Shown one piece after another: positions 50,754 to 59,750 of a stretch of DNA of 64,000 nucleotides. The translations under genes and the position numbers were made by a program. Each line of letters begins with the position of its first letter. The first letter of the stretch is position 1. Origin of the DNA: JASHVB01 sp035523995 (GTDB lineage: Bacteria > Pseudomonadota > Alphaproteobacteria > Acetobacterales > Acetobacteraceae); the NCBI GenBank assembly GCA_035523995.1, contig DATKPQ010000057.1, forward strand, positions 41,072 to 105,071, read 5' to 3'. A model generated the notes under the pieces. It did not search any database. It saw only the letters and a list, made by a program, of their open reading frames with translations, and was not told where the DNA came from.

Positions 50754-51656
50754 CTACTCCATGCTCGTGTGCACGCGGCCGAACAGACCGGTGGGGCGGA
50801 CGAGCAATACGATCATCAGGATCACCAGGCTGAACGCCTGGGCATAGGTCAGGCTGCGGCTGGGGTCGGGGAACAAGGCGACGAACATCGATTCCGAAAC
50901 GCCGATCAGCAGGCCGGCGATGATAGAGCCCGCCACCGATCCCATGCCGCCCAGGATGACGATGGCGAAGGCCTGCGTGTCCGGGATCAATCCCATCGAG
51001 GGCGAGAGTGAGTACATCGGGCCGACCAGCGCGCCCGCGCCGCCGGCCAGTGCGCCGCCCAGGCCGAAGGCGAGCATGTAGAAGCGCTGGTCGTCGATGC
51101 CGACGATCGCCGCGGATTCGCGCGATTGACTGACGGCGTTCAAGGCCTCGCCCCAGGGTGTATTGTTCATAAACCACACCAGGGCGATCAGCATCGCGAT
51201 CCCTGCGCCGCCGGCGAACACGCGGTCCCAGGTCATGATCAGCGGCCCGGCGATCAGTGCGCCGGAAAAGAAGGACGGCGGGCGCAGCGGATAGGGGCCG
51301 AAGATGATGAGGGCGATATTACGTAGGAAGATCGAAATGCCGAATGTGATGAGGATGCCGTAGTCTCCCTTGCGCTCGGTGGTCGGGCTGTAGAGCGGCG
51401 TCAGCAGCGTGCGTTCCACCAGAACGGCGAGTGCGAACGACACCAGCATGGCGACGATCACGGCAAGCAGCGGCGGGATACCAAACAGCGAGATGGCGAA
51501 ATACGAGAAGTAGCCGCCCATCATGTAGAGCTCGCCATGGGCGAAGTTGACGATCTTCAGGATGGAGAAGATCACGGTCAGGCCCGCGGCGATCACGGCG
51601 TAGATGATGCCGATGGTGAGGCCGTTGAGGGCCTGGATCAGGATGTAGCCGGCCAT
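50754..51656 (-). CDS. livH: Branched-chain amino-acid type ABC permease LivH
   Basis: A 300-residue permease: GLTIGIIYAVIAAGLTVIFS, LKIVNFAHGELYMMGGYFSY (family motif), WGEALNAVSQSRESAAIVGI as the coupling segment and the C-terminal block with VILGGMGSVAGSIIAGLLIG. It pairs with LivM and is separated from livK by a 67-bp gap holding a stable hairpin. Confidence 0.92.
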   Translation of the reverse strand: MAGYILIQALNGLTIGIIYAVIAAGLTVIFSILKIVNFAHGELYMMGGYFSYFAISLFGIPPLLAVIVAMLVSFALAVLVERTLLTPLYSPTTERKGDYGILITFGISIFLRNIALIIFGPYPLRPPSFFSGALIAGPLIMTWDRVFAGGAGIAMLIALVWFMNNTPWGEALNAVSQSRESAAIVGIDDQRFYMLAFGLGGALAGGAGALVGPMYSLSPSMGLIPDTQAFAIVILGGMGSVAGSIIAGLLIGVSESMFVALFPDPSRSLTYAQAFSLVILMIVLLVRPTGLFGRVHTSME

Positions 51657-51681
51657 CAGGCGGGCCGGGGAAAGACGACTT

Positions 51682-51702
51682 CCCCTCCCACAACGGGAGG
51701 GG
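51682..51702 (-). terminator. Stem-loop between livK and livH
   Basis: CCCCTCCC-ACAAC-GGGAGGGG, a perfect 8-bp GC stem with a 5-base loop, located 21 bp after the livK stop (minus strand). In binding-protein operons such stems usually protect the livK message or reduce transcription into the permease genes, giving excess binding protein. Confidence 0.6.
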
Positions 51703-51723
51703 GAGCCTTTCCAGCACGCACCA

Positions 51724-53001
51724 TCAGGCGCTGCCCGGCTTCTTGTACAGATATGGCACCGTGGCGAACTTGCGCGGCCAGACGATCGGGGCGTCGGCCT
51801 GGCCCTGGTTCACCGCGGCGTATTGCAGCAGCGTCAGCGGCGCGTTGAGGAACTGGTGGTAGTGCCAGGCCGGATCGTGGCTGGTGGAGAAACTGTACTG
51901 GCCGCGGACGCCGACGTATTTCGTGGTCTCCAGCGCGTGGATGATTGCCTTGGCGTCGGTATTGCCGGCGCGCTGGATCGCGTCGAACAATAGCCAGGCG
52001 CCGTCATAGCTTTCCATCACGGCGCCGGATGGGTCGGCGTTGTAGCGCTTGTGGTATTCGGCCACGAACGCCGTGGTCTTGTCGGTCCAGGCGGATTTGG
52101 GCAGGCCGACATTCTCGGTGACCAGGTATTGACCCGCGGGGCCGACGTTCTGCCAGAACGTCGGATCCACCGATTCACCGCCGGAATTGTAGATGCCGCA
52201 GGCCGGGGTGGGCGCAAAGCCGAGGTCGTGGGCCTGGCGGATCATCGGGTAGGCGCCGGCCTCGGCATAGAAGCTGATGAAGAAGTCATAGGCCGGCGTT
52301 GTGCTTTTGAAGCGCAGGATCTGCGCCGTGAAATCGGTCAGGTTCGGGTCGGCATCGACGGCGGTGTACTTCACGCCTGCCTTCTCTAGCTGCTGCTGCG
52401 CGATCGTGCGGGAGGCGAGGCCGACGTCATCCTTCTCCGCGATGATCGCCACGTTCTTGAAGCCGGCGGCGACCATCCATTGCCCGATCGCCACGTCGAT
52501 CAGCGACACGGCGGGAGCGTTGCGGAACACCTCCGGATAGCCCTTGGCGGTGATCTGGTCGGACCAAACATCGCAGGCCATGAAGGGGGTGCCGTATTTG
52601 TGGAACACTTCCATCTCGGCCAGTGCCACCCGGCTGTGGAACTCGCCGAACACCGCGACGACCTTGTTCTCCTGCACCAGGCGTTCGGCGGCGGTGCGGC
52701 CCTCGGCGGGCATGCCGCGGGTGTCGGCGTAGGTGATCTCCACCGGGCGGCCGAGCACGCCGCCATGCGCGTTCACCTCCTCCGCGGCCAGGGCGGCGGC
52801 GTTCTTCATGTTGGTGCCTTCGGCGTAGCCGCCGGGCGGCGACAGCGGCCCGACCCAGCCGATGCGGATCGGCTCGGCAGCGCGCACTTGGCGGGCCAGC
52901 AGAGGCAGGGCGGCGACGGCACCCGCGCCAGCCAACATGTCGCGGCGAAGCAGGCCGCCAGCCGGCGGCTTGACGGTCTCCCAGGGCTTCTGGTTCGACA
53001 T
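51724..53001 (-). CDS. ABC transporter substrate-binding protein (LivK-like), Tat signal
   Basis: A 425-residue periplasmic binding protein of the Leu/Ile/Val type I fold. The N-terminal signal holds a twin arginine followed by a hydrophobic stretch (GGLLRRDMLAGAGAVAALPL), so export by the Tat system is likely. The mature part begins AEPIRIGWVGPLSPPGGYAE; later YADTRGMPAEGRTAAERLV and the hinge region VMESYDGAWLLFDAIQRAG fit the family. The ligand cannot be read off: such proteins bind branched amino acids, urea, short amides or aromatic acids. First gene of livK-H-M-G-F. ATG 53001 is used; a TTG at 53025 would add 8 residues. Confidence 0.88.
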   Translation of the reverse strand: MSNQKPWETVKPPAGGLLRRDMLAGAGAVAALPLLARQVRAAEPIRIGWVGPLSPPGGYAEGTNMKNAAALAAEEVNAHGGVLGRPVEITYADTRGMPAEGRTAAERLVQENKVVAVFGEFHSRVALAEMEVFHKYGTPFMACDVWSDQITAKGYPEVFRNAPAVSLIDVAIGQWMVAAGFKNVAIIAEKDDVGLASRTIAQQQLEKAGVKYTAVDADPNLTDFTAQILRFKSTTPAYDFFISFYAEAGAYPMIRQAHDLGFAPTPACGIYNSGGESVDPTFWQNVGPAGQYLVTENVGLPKSAWTDKTTAFVAEYHKRYNADPSGAVMESYDGAWLLFDAIQRAGNTDAKAIIHALETTKYVGVRGQYSFSTSHDPAWHYHQFLNAPLTLLQYAAVNQGQADAPIVWPRKFATVPYLYKKPGSA

Positions 53002-53569
53002 TGACGCATCCCTTTTTTGGTTCAACGTGGCATACGGTATCGCAGGCGGAATGGCCCCGGCAGGTCAACGCGAGGGGCGCAGCGACGAAGCGGCGGCAGA
53101 TTGCTTTGTCGTGGCGCGTCTCGCAATCGCACAATTGGGGGCCGCACGGCGATCGAGCGGAGGAGCATGGCGAGCCGGCACAACGCCGGGTCGTCCCCAA
53201 CCGTCCGGCAGGAATGTCGACCTATATCTGACACGCTTGTTAAGCCGGCGGTCTACACGCATAACGCGTATCGCTCGCAGCAATTCCATCTCGCGCGACC
53301 ACGTCCGGCAGCCTGCCTACTGCAAGCAGCCGCCGGATAACACAGTGCCATTTCGAAAGTTCTTCCACCTTCTCCCGCCAGACCATGGCCGTAAAGCCAT
53401 GGACGAAACCCAGGCAGAATGGCGGCTCTTCACTTGAGATCGCGGTGTCGGCCTGCTAGGCGCGTCTTCCGGGGCCGTCTTGAAAATGGCGGAGCGTTGC
53501 TCGCAGCCGGACGAACGGGTGACGGGGGCGAAGCTCAGGTCAAGCGCTGACAGGTAGGAGGCGCCATAA
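53002..53569. other. Divergent intergenic region with degenerate repeat A
   Basis: About 570 bp between livK and the sensor kinase. It holds a degenerate copy of dispersed repeat A at 53064-53131 and both promoters. No coding sequence recognised. Confidence 0.5.
53064..53131. repeat. Degenerate copy of dispersed repeat A
   Basis: GGTCAACGCGAGGGGCGCAG then GACGAAGCGG on one side and GCTTTGTCGTGGCGCGTC then TCGCAATCG on the other: same arrangement of inverted ends as the copy at 18223, with more substitutions. Confidence 0.6.
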
Positions 53570-55489
53570 ATGCCGACCTTTGGCTTCCTGAGATTGCTCA
53601 GGTCGTCAATATTTGCAGGCTATGTGATCGCAATTCTGGTGATTGCGGTAGCGATGGGGGCGGCTCGGCCACTGGCCTCCCGTCTCGATACCCCTGTCGT
53701 GTCGTTATCGCTTTGCGCGATCATGTTTGTTGCGTGGTTCGGCGGGCTTGGCCCCGCGTTGCTTTCCGGCATGCTGGCGATCCTGGCCATCGACTACTGG
53801 TTCACCCCTCCGGGAGACACGTTTTTTATCTACCCCAGTGGCATACCGCGCGTTGCATTGTTTGCCATGGCGGCTGGCTTCGTGATTCTGTTGAGTGCCC
53901 TGCAGCAGAAAACCACCGAGTCTCTTCGGCGTGCACGCGACGACCTTCGCGGATCGGTGGACGACCTGCAGGAGCTGAACAAGGCATTGCACGCCGAGAG
54001 CGTCAGGCGGCAACGCGCCGAACAAAACCTCCAGGCAATTATCGATACAATACCGGCGCTGGTGGCAAGCTATAGTCCGGAGGGTGAGTGCGACTTCGCA
54101 AACCGGACCTGGCGCGACTACACTGGCCTCTCCACCGCCGAGATGGGCTTGGACCTCTTTCAGGCCGTCGTTCCGCACGACGATACCGCCGTGGGGGAAA
54201 ATGAGTGGCACGGCTGGCTGGCAAACCCGGACGCATTTCAGATCGAACGACGCATGCGTCGCGTCGATGACGTTTATCGATGGCACCTGCTGCGCCGGGT
54301 GCCATTTCGCGACAGCGAGGGGACGGTCGTCAAATGGTACATCGTCGCCTTCGATATCGAAGACCAGAAACGCGCAAGGGATACGCTTCGGCGAAGCGAG
54401 GCGTACCTGGCTGAAGCACAGAACCTCAGCCGAACCGGAAGTTTTGCCTGGGAGATAGCAAGTGGCGAAATGACATGGTCCGACGAGACCTATCGGATTT
54501 TCGATATTGAACGCGCGGTCAGGCCAAATATCGACCTGGTTCTTGAATGTGTGCACGAGGATGACCGCCGGGTCATCCGGCAACAAATCGACCGTTCGAC
54601 GCGAGGCGCCCTGGACTACGACTGCGAGTTCCGGTTGTTGTCCCGGGATGGGGCAACGAAATTTCTCCGTGTCCGCGCCCGCCGCATGAGATTTGAGTCC
54701 GACGAGATTGTCGGCGCCGTCATGGACCTCACCGAAGCCAGACGCGCACAGCAGTCACTCAACGAGGTGCAGGCGGAACTCGCTCACATCACGCGGATGA
54801 CCAGTCTGGGCGAGCTGACCGCTTCCATTGCGCATGAAGTGAATCAGCCGCTGGCGGCCATCGCCATGCGGGGACAGGCCGCCCGCAGGTTCCTCAACCG
54901 TACTGTTCCTGAAATAGACGAGGTCCGCGAAGCTATCGAGGCCATCATCGGTAACGCCGATCGCGCCAGCGAAGTGATCGCTCGAATTCGTAACCTTTCC
55001 AGGAAAACCGCATCGGAGTTCACGCCACTCGATATCAACGAGGTCATTTACGATACCGTGTCACTGGTGCAGGACCAGGCGAGCAATCACCGGGTGAGAC
55101 TGCGGCTTGATCTCGCATCCGGGCTGCCTGATGTGCCTGGCGACAGAGTTCAGCTCCAGCAGGTGATCATAAACCTCGTGATGAATGGGATCGAAGCGAT
55201 GACGGCTACCACCGGCCAGGGCCTTGAGGTGGTGATCCGGTCTGGCTGCTACGATGACGAGCAGGTGTTGGTTGCTGTGCAGGATGCGGGTGTCGGGATC
55301 GATGCGGACAATGTAACGAAAATCTTCGACGCGTTCTACACGACCAAGGCTGAGGGCATGGGAATGGGACTGTCCATCTGCCGCTCCATTATCGAAGCTC
55401 ATCACGGGCGCATGTGGGCGTCGCACAATGCCGGTCCCGGCGCGACCATCCAGTTCACGCTTCCACAGTGCGTTACGGTCGGGGATTGA
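53570..55489 (+). CDS. Membrane sensor histidine kinase (DUF4118-PAS-PAS-HisKA-HATPase)
   Basis: A 639-residue kinase. Four short hydrophobic segments (about 12-112) with the KdpD-like DUF4118 pattern (FVAWFGGLGPALLSGMLAIL; DYWFTPPGDTFF), a coiled linker, two PAS folds (about 153-268 and 280-392), the H-box with H422 (LTASIAHEVNQPLAAI), then N box (INLVMNGIEAM), G1 DAGVGID, F box DAFYTTKAEGMGMGL. It would autophosphorylate in response to a redox, gas or small-molecule cue through PAS. No response regulator gene is next to it. AGGAGG precedes the ATG. Confidence 0.92.
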   Translation: MPTFGFLRLLRSSIFAGYVIAILVIAVAMGAARPLASRLDTPVVSLSLCAIMFVAWFGGLGPALLSGMLAILAIDYWFTPPGDTFFIYPSGIPRVALFAMAAGFVILLSALQQKTTESLRRARDDLRGSVDDLQELNKALHAESVRRQRAEQNLQAIIDTIPALVASYSPEGECDFANRTWRDYTGLSTAEMGLDLFQAVVPHDDTAVGENEWHGWLANPDAFQIERRMRRVDDVYRWHLLRRVPFRDSEGTVVKWYIVAFDIEDQKRARDTLRRSEAYLAEAQNLSRTGSFAWEIASGEMTWSDETYRIFDIERAVRPNIDLVLECVHEDDRRVIRQQIDRSTRGALDYDCEFRLLSRDGATKFLRVRARRMRFESDEIVGAVMDLTEARRAQQSLNEVQAELAHITRMTSLGELTASIAHEVNQPLAAIAMRGQAARRFLNRTVPEIDEVREAIEAIIGNADRASEVIARIRNLSRKTASEFTPLDINEVIYDTVSLVQDQASNHRVRLRLDLASGLPDVPGDRVQLQQVIINLVMNGIEAMTATTGQGLEVVIRSGCYDDEQVLVAVQDAGVGIDADNVTKIFDAFYTTKAEGMGMGLSICRSIIEAHHGRMWASHNAGPGATIQFTLPQCVTVGD

Positions 55490-55690
55490 GAGAGCTTCTC
55501 ACCAGTCCGCGAAATCTTCCGCGGCATTCGGGCCGGCTGCAGACCGCAAGGACTGCATCCGGCCCACGCTTGGGTCGGATCGCGGCCGGTGATTGGCGAC
55601 AGCGCGCCAGCGGCGATCCCCAAAGTGAAATCTGCAAGGATCGCCGGTTTTATCCTGCGACGGTTCGGCGCGGCGCGCTGCGCTACCGGG

Positions 55691-56473
55691 TCAAGCAATT
55701 GATGAATTGAACGCGCCGCCATCGAGCAAGAGATTGTGGCCGACGATGAAGCTGATCCTGGCAGAGCACAGGAACGCACAGGCATCGCCGAATTCCGCCG
55801 GGTCGCCGGCGCGGCCGGCGGGATTGCCCTTCATGCGCTCGGCTACGATTTCGTCGAGCGGGCGGTTGGTGGCGCGTGCTGCCTCGGTGAAGCCCGAGCG
55901 CAGGCGATCGGTGAGGAACGGGCCGGGCAGGATGTTGTTGATCACCACGTTGTGCCGCGCGACCTGACGCGCCAGGCCGGCGACGAATCCGGTGAGTCCT
56001 GCCCGGGCGCCATTGCTCATGCCAAGTTCGGGGATCGGGGACTTCACCGATGCCGAAGTGATGTTGACGATGCGGCCGAACTTGCGCGCGATCATGCCGT
56101 CGATCACGGCTTTGATCAGGAAGATCGGGGTCAGCATGTTGGCGTTGACCGCGCTGGTCCATTCGTCGCGGCCCCAATCGCGGAAATCGCCGCGCGGGGG
56201 ACCGCCGGCGTTGTTCACCAGGATGTCCGGCGCAGGGCAGGCGGCGAGCGCGGCGGCGCGGCCGGCGTCGGTGGTGATGTCGCCGGTCACGGGGGTGATC
56301 TTGGTGCCGGTTTCCTTGCGGATTTCCTCGGCGGTGCGTTCCAGGTCGGAGGCGGTGCGGGCGGTGATGACCAGTTCGACGCCCTCGCGCGCGAGGGACA
56401 TGGCGCAGGCGCGGCCCAGCCCTTTGCTGGCGGCGCAGACGATGCCCTTCTTGCCTTTCAGACCGAGATCCAT
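55691..56473 (-). CDS. Short-chain dehydrogenase/reductase with atypical active site
   Basis: A 260-residue SDR. The cofactor site is seen as CAASKGLGRACAMSLARE (TGxxxGxG variant), then NNAGG and NITSAS with the catalytic-Ser position. The usual Y-x3-K reads S153-x3-R157 (GMSNGARAGLTGF), so both key residues are missing. The C-terminal part (GDACAFLCSARISFIVGHNL) is normal. I recall a bacterial SDR group with this same exchange; whether it is an oxidoreductase is open. GGGGGAG precedes the ATG. Confidence 0.85.
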   Translation of the reverse strand: MDLGLKGKKGIVCAASKGLGRACAMSLAREGVELVITARTASDLERTAEEIRKETGTKITPVTGDITTDAGRAAALAACPAPDILVNNAGGPPRGDFRDWGRDEWTSAVNANMLTPIFLIKAVIDGMIARKFGRIVNITSASVKSPIPELGMSNGARAGLTGFVAGLARQVARHNVVINNILPGPFLTDRLRSGFTEAARATNRPLDEIVAERMKGNPAGRAGDPAEFGDACAFLCSARISFIVGHNLLLDGGAFNSSIA

Positions 56474-56919
56474 GGATCGCTCTCCCCCCTTCGGGTTTGG
56501 AATGATCCGGATATCCGGGGTCTGTCGCGGCGGGTCAAGCGGCGGGGTGGTGGCGGCGGGGTGGTGGTGGGGTTGGGGCGTGCCAGGGGCGCTTGCGGTG
56601 AAACGGCGTTCGTCGCCGTCGAGTGGGCGGTGTCCAGAATAATATTATCGCTCCACCGGGATCGCCGCGCGACAATCGATTTTCATTGTCCGACCGGCTC
56701 ATTTGAATATCGGCAATATTGGCATTTGCCCTTTCAACGCCGCCGCGGACGTCTGCAACGGCGTCGGAGGCAGCCCGGCGCATCAAGCGACTCAGCAAAG
56801 CTTCATGTCAACATCATCACGTTAATTGTCTGTCATGTTTCACATTGTAATTGACCGCAGACCATACGACAGTTTTAACATTCCATCACCGTTCATACAT
56901 AAATCGCCGGGAGGAGACG
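56474..56919. other. Divergent intergenic region, no gene recognised
   Basis: About 446 bp between the SDR and lipoprotein genes; G-run-rich at 56540-56580 and more AT-rich near 56640 and 56810-56890, where the lipoprotein promoter is likely. No repeat recognised. Confidence 0.4.
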
Positions 56920-57330
56920 ATGCCAAAATACGCCGATGTTATCATGCTGGCTCTGGCGGCTGTTCTGGTAGCCGGATGTCAGAGCGGCATTCCTAAATCG
57001 GCGCAACGTCGAACATCAGCCGAGATGCGCCAGGCGATCGGCACGGATGGTCTTACGGCATGGGGCCACGATACCAAGGGCAACGACTGGGTCTCCTATA
57101 CGGCACCCAACGGGACGGTGGTCGTCAAATCAGGGACGTTTACCGATCAGGGCGCCTGGCACATAGATCCGGGCGGTAAGTTTTGCCTGAAGTGGCATAA
57201 GATCCGTAACGGTGCCGAGACCTGTATGACGCAGTACGTCGCAGGCAACGACATCTACAACGTGCTCCCTGACGGCAGCGTAGTGTCGGTGCAGACCCGT
57301 CAAGCTCCGGGGAACCCGGACCATCTTTGA
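56920..57330 (+). CDS. Small lipoprotein with DUF995-like domain
   Basis: A 136-residue lipoprotein: signal peptide MPKYADVIMLALAAVLVAG followed by the lipidated Cys of the lipobox LVAGC. The mature part has GNDWVSYTAPNGTVVVKSGT, then WHIDPGGKFCLKWHKI and ETCMTQYVAGNDIYNV: the order DG-x-W...FCL.W...C that I associate with DUF995 and related envelope proteins. Two mature Cys may form a disulfide. The function is unknown. GGGAGGAG precedes ATG 56920; the frame opens earlier at 56851 without homology. Confidence 0.75.
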   Translation: MPKYADVIMLALAAVLVAGCQSGIPKSAQRRTSAEMRQAIGTDGLTAWGHDTKGNDWVSYTAPNGTVVVKSGTFTDQGAWHIDPGGKFCLKWHKIRNGAETCMTQYVAGNDIYNVLPDGSVVSVQTRQAPGNPDHL

Positions 57331-57666
57331 AAGATCGGCTCTCACGCGGTGAGGTCGTCTTTGGAGGTGGCGTCGCGAGGCTTGTGCGCCCCGCTTGGGC
57401 GTCGAAGCTTCACCACGAAGACACGAAGCCCGGGGATGCGCATTCGATTTGCTCGTGCGGGGCGTCGAGTGGCTGGTCCTGCTTTGCGAAGCCCTAGTGT
57501 CTTTGTGGTGAATCAGCCCCGCGCCTTCAAACGGACGGTCGGACGAGTCAGCCATGCCGAGGGTCGGTACAAGCTGAGACGAGGCACCCGGGCCGCTTGC
57601 GTAAGCGTTGTTGAACTCCAAGCACGATGGTCAAGAAAGGCGGTGACGTGAAGGGGAGGATATCGA
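57331..57666. other. Intergenic region with inverted repeat element
   Basis: About 336 bp between the lipoprotein and nitronate monooxygenase genes. Holds an element with inverted ends: TTCACCACGAAGACACGAAG at 57409 and its complement-like CTAGTGTCTTTGTGGTGAAT ending near 57512. No coding sequence recognised. Confidence 0.5.
57407..57514. repeat. Inverted-repeat element ('TTCACCACGAAGACAC' ends)
   Basis: Ends GCTTCACCACGAAGACACG and CTAGTGTCTTTGTGGTGAAT are inverted copies over about 20 bp with a few mismatches around an ~60-bp centre. No coding content. Likely another small non-autonomous repeat family. Confidence 0.6.
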
Positions 57667-58656
57667 ATGAAGACCGAACTCTGCAATCGGCTGAAGATCG
57701 AGGTGCCAATCATCCAGGCGGCTATGGGAGGGGCCGGAGGGCCGGCACTTGCGGCGGCCGTCAGCAACGCGGGCGGGCTGGGAATGCTCGCGCTGTGGGG
57801 TGCCGACCTCACCGTTCTACGAGACCAGATCAGGCGTACTCGATCTCTCACTTCCCGTCCGTTCGGCGTCAACCTGAATTTGCAATGGAGCCAAGAGGAG
57901 CGACTGCAGGTCTGCCTGGAGGAGGGGATTCCGGTGATATCGCTGTTCTGGGGCGATCCGGCTCCCCTCGTTGAGAAGGCCCATGCCGGAGGAGCGATTG
58001 TACTTCACACGTCATCCAGTGCCGCGGAAGCGCGGCGTTCGGTTGACGGCGGCGTCGATGTCATCGTGGCCCAGGGCTGGGAAGCAGGCGGTCACGTGCG
58101 CGGCTCGGTCGCGACGCTGCCGCTGATCCCGAGCGTTTGCGACGCCGTGTCACCAACCCCCGTTATCGCGGCTGGCGGCATTGCCGACGGAAGAGGGCTT
58201 GCCGCAGTGCTTGCACTCGGCGCCGCCGGTGCGTGGATTGGAACGCGGTTCCTCGCCAGTCCGGAGGGGGGCATCCATCGCCGCTATCAGGAGCGGCTGC
58301 TGCAATCCACCGAAGACGGTACTGTTCTTACGACCTTGTTCGACATCGGGTGGCCCGACGCACCCCATCGAGTTCTGCGGAACGAAACGTATGAGCAATG
58401 GATCGATGCGGGCATGCCGCAATCGGGCAAGCGGCCAGGTGAGGGCGAGGTCGTCGCGACGTCCAAGCGGCTTGGCGATATCGTGCGCTACCGGTCATAC
58501 ACCGCAGGGGTAGATACCGAAGGTGACGTGGATAGCCTGTCGTTGTGGGCAGGGCAAAGTGTCGGGCTTGTCGGATCGGTGAAGTCCGCCGGTGAAATCG
58601 TGCACGAGATCGTCGCCGAGGCGGACGCCATCCTTCGCCGGCTGTCCGGATCATAG
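57667..58656 (+). CDS. Nitronate monooxygenase (2-nitropropane dioxygenase family)
   Basis: A 329-residue FMN TIM-barrel enzyme: EVPIIQAAMGGAGGPALAAA at the start, AVSNAGGLGMLALWG, the active-site motif VIVAQGWEAGGHVRG with the catalytic-type His, VIAAGGIADGRGLAAVLALG and GAWIGTRFLASPE (phosphate binding). Such enzymes oxidise nitronates such as propionate-3-nitronate to carbonyl compounds, protecting the cell from nitro toxins; some relatives act as quinone reductases or enoyl reductases. GGGGAGG precedes the ATG. Confidence 0.9.
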   Translation: MKTELCNRLKIEVPIIQAAMGGAGGPALAAAVSNAGGLGMLALWGADLTVLRDQIRRTRSLTSRPFGVNLNLQWSQEERLQVCLEEGIPVISLFWGDPAPLVEKAHAGGAIVLHTSSSAAEARRSVDGGVDVIVAQGWEAGGHVRGSVATLPLIPSVCDAVSPTPVIAAGGIADGRGLAAVLALGAAGAWIGTRFLASPEGGIHRRYQERLLQSTEDGTVLTTLFDIGWPDAPHRVLRNETYEQWIDAGMPQSGKRPGEGEVVATSKRLGDIVRYRSYTAGVDTEGDVDSLSLWAGQSVGLVGSVKSAGEIVHEIVAEADAILRRLSGS

Positions 58657-58883
58657 ACTCGCAGGGCAAGCGCATTTTCGATAATACGACACTTTCCTTT
58701 ATGCGCACCGTGGCATTCTCTGCGCTCTCTGCGTCGAGGCCTTGCCTTCCTTCCGCGCCATTCCGCACCCCGTCTCTCGCAGGCCGGATCCGTTGTCCTG
58801 TGTCACCGAATCGACCCTTGACTCATCAGGGCCGCCCCGACTCAAGTGCTCGGCTGCCCATCAACACCAAGGAGGAAACCGCC

Positions 58884-59261
58884 ATGCGCGTCGTCACGCT
58901 CAAAGACATACCGGTTGTGCCGGCAGAAGGCGCCGCCGAGCGCACCGCCGGCTGGACCGGACCGGTATTCCGCACCCGCCAGACCATTATCGAACCTGGG
59001 GATTCTGCGAATTACAACTGCAGCGTTGTGAACTTCAGCCAGGGCTGCAACACTGGATGGCACACGCATGACTGTGACCAGGTGTTGGTCGTGGTCTCCG
59101 GTTCGGGCATCGTCGCGACCGAGCAAGAGCAATGCGAGATCAATGTCGGCGACGTCGCGCATATCAAGGCTGGCGAGCGTCACTGGCATGGCGCCAAGGC
59201 CGATACGACCATGGGACACATAACGATCACCCTGGTGGGCAGCAAGGCTACCTGGGGGTAG
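58884..59261 (+). CDS. Cupin-domain protein
   Basis: A 125-residue single-cupin barrel. Metal-site His are present in motif 1 (GWHTHDCDQVLVVVSGSG: H60, H62) and motif 2 region (VGDVAHIKAGERHWHGA). It resembles the small cupins near carboxymuconolactone decarboxylase genes; the reaction is unknown. AAGGAGG before ATG 58884 decides the start; the frame is open 61 codons upstream without homology. Confidence 0.85.
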   Translation: MRVVTLKDIPVVPAEGAAERTAGWTGPVFRTRQTIIEPGDSANYNCSVVNFSQGCNTGWHTHDCDQVLVVVSGSGIVATEQEQCEINVGDVAHIKAGERHWHGAKADTTMGHITITLVGSKATWG

Positions 59262-59750
59262 TCATATCAACCGGTGGAACGGTTGACGTGGGGCCGGCGC
59301 CCCTGGGGTCATGCCGACGCTGGTCGGCACCACGACTTTGCAGCGTGCCGTAGGGAAAGTCGTGTATGGCGGGCCTTCGCCCGCCATGACGCGGATCCGA
59401 GGCAAGATTTCGAAGCTGTCCCAGCCTCTGGCTTGCCAGAGCAATCCTCGATAAGGGCGGCGCGATGAGTACAAATAGGTCGCAGGCGAACGGACGGCGG
59501 CCGACTTCGTGTGCGACGGCCCGCGCCTACGCTGCTGCATGCGTCACGCGAATCCTTTGTACAGCACGGCCAGTTTGGCAGCTCGATGACCTCTGTGTCA
59601 AAGATCCTTCCTGCCGGCAATCTGATATGAGCCTGAGATATCATTCCCGACCGCTCGCGTGCGCATTCCTGGGCGAAATGCGAAAGCCCTGCCAGCCAAT
59701 CCGTCACAGTTTGGTCATGCCCGGCCATTGCGAAGAAGCGACGCGCACCG
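59262..59750. other. Intergenic region with nested palindromes
   Basis: About 490 bp. Holds the cloverleaf-like palindromic element at 59309-59390. A minus-strand frame starting at 59728 (MAGHDQTVTDWLAGLSHFAQ, later IRLPAGRIFDTEVIELP) reads protein-like for ~55 residues and then degrades; it may be a remnant of a gene following the 152-residue hypothetical, but no family was recognised. Confidence 0.4.
59309..59390. repeat. Cloverleaf-like nested palindromic element
   Basis: Bounded by GTCATG and CATGAC. Inside: hairpin 1 TGCCGAC-GCTG-GTCGGCA (59312-59329), a stem formed by CACGACTTT and AAAGTCGTG around a 16-base loop, and hairpin 2 ATGGCGGGC-CTTC-GCCCGCCAT (59366-59387). All stems are perfect. 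It would fold into a compact three-hairpin structure in RNA or single-stranded DNA. Confidence 0.75.
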
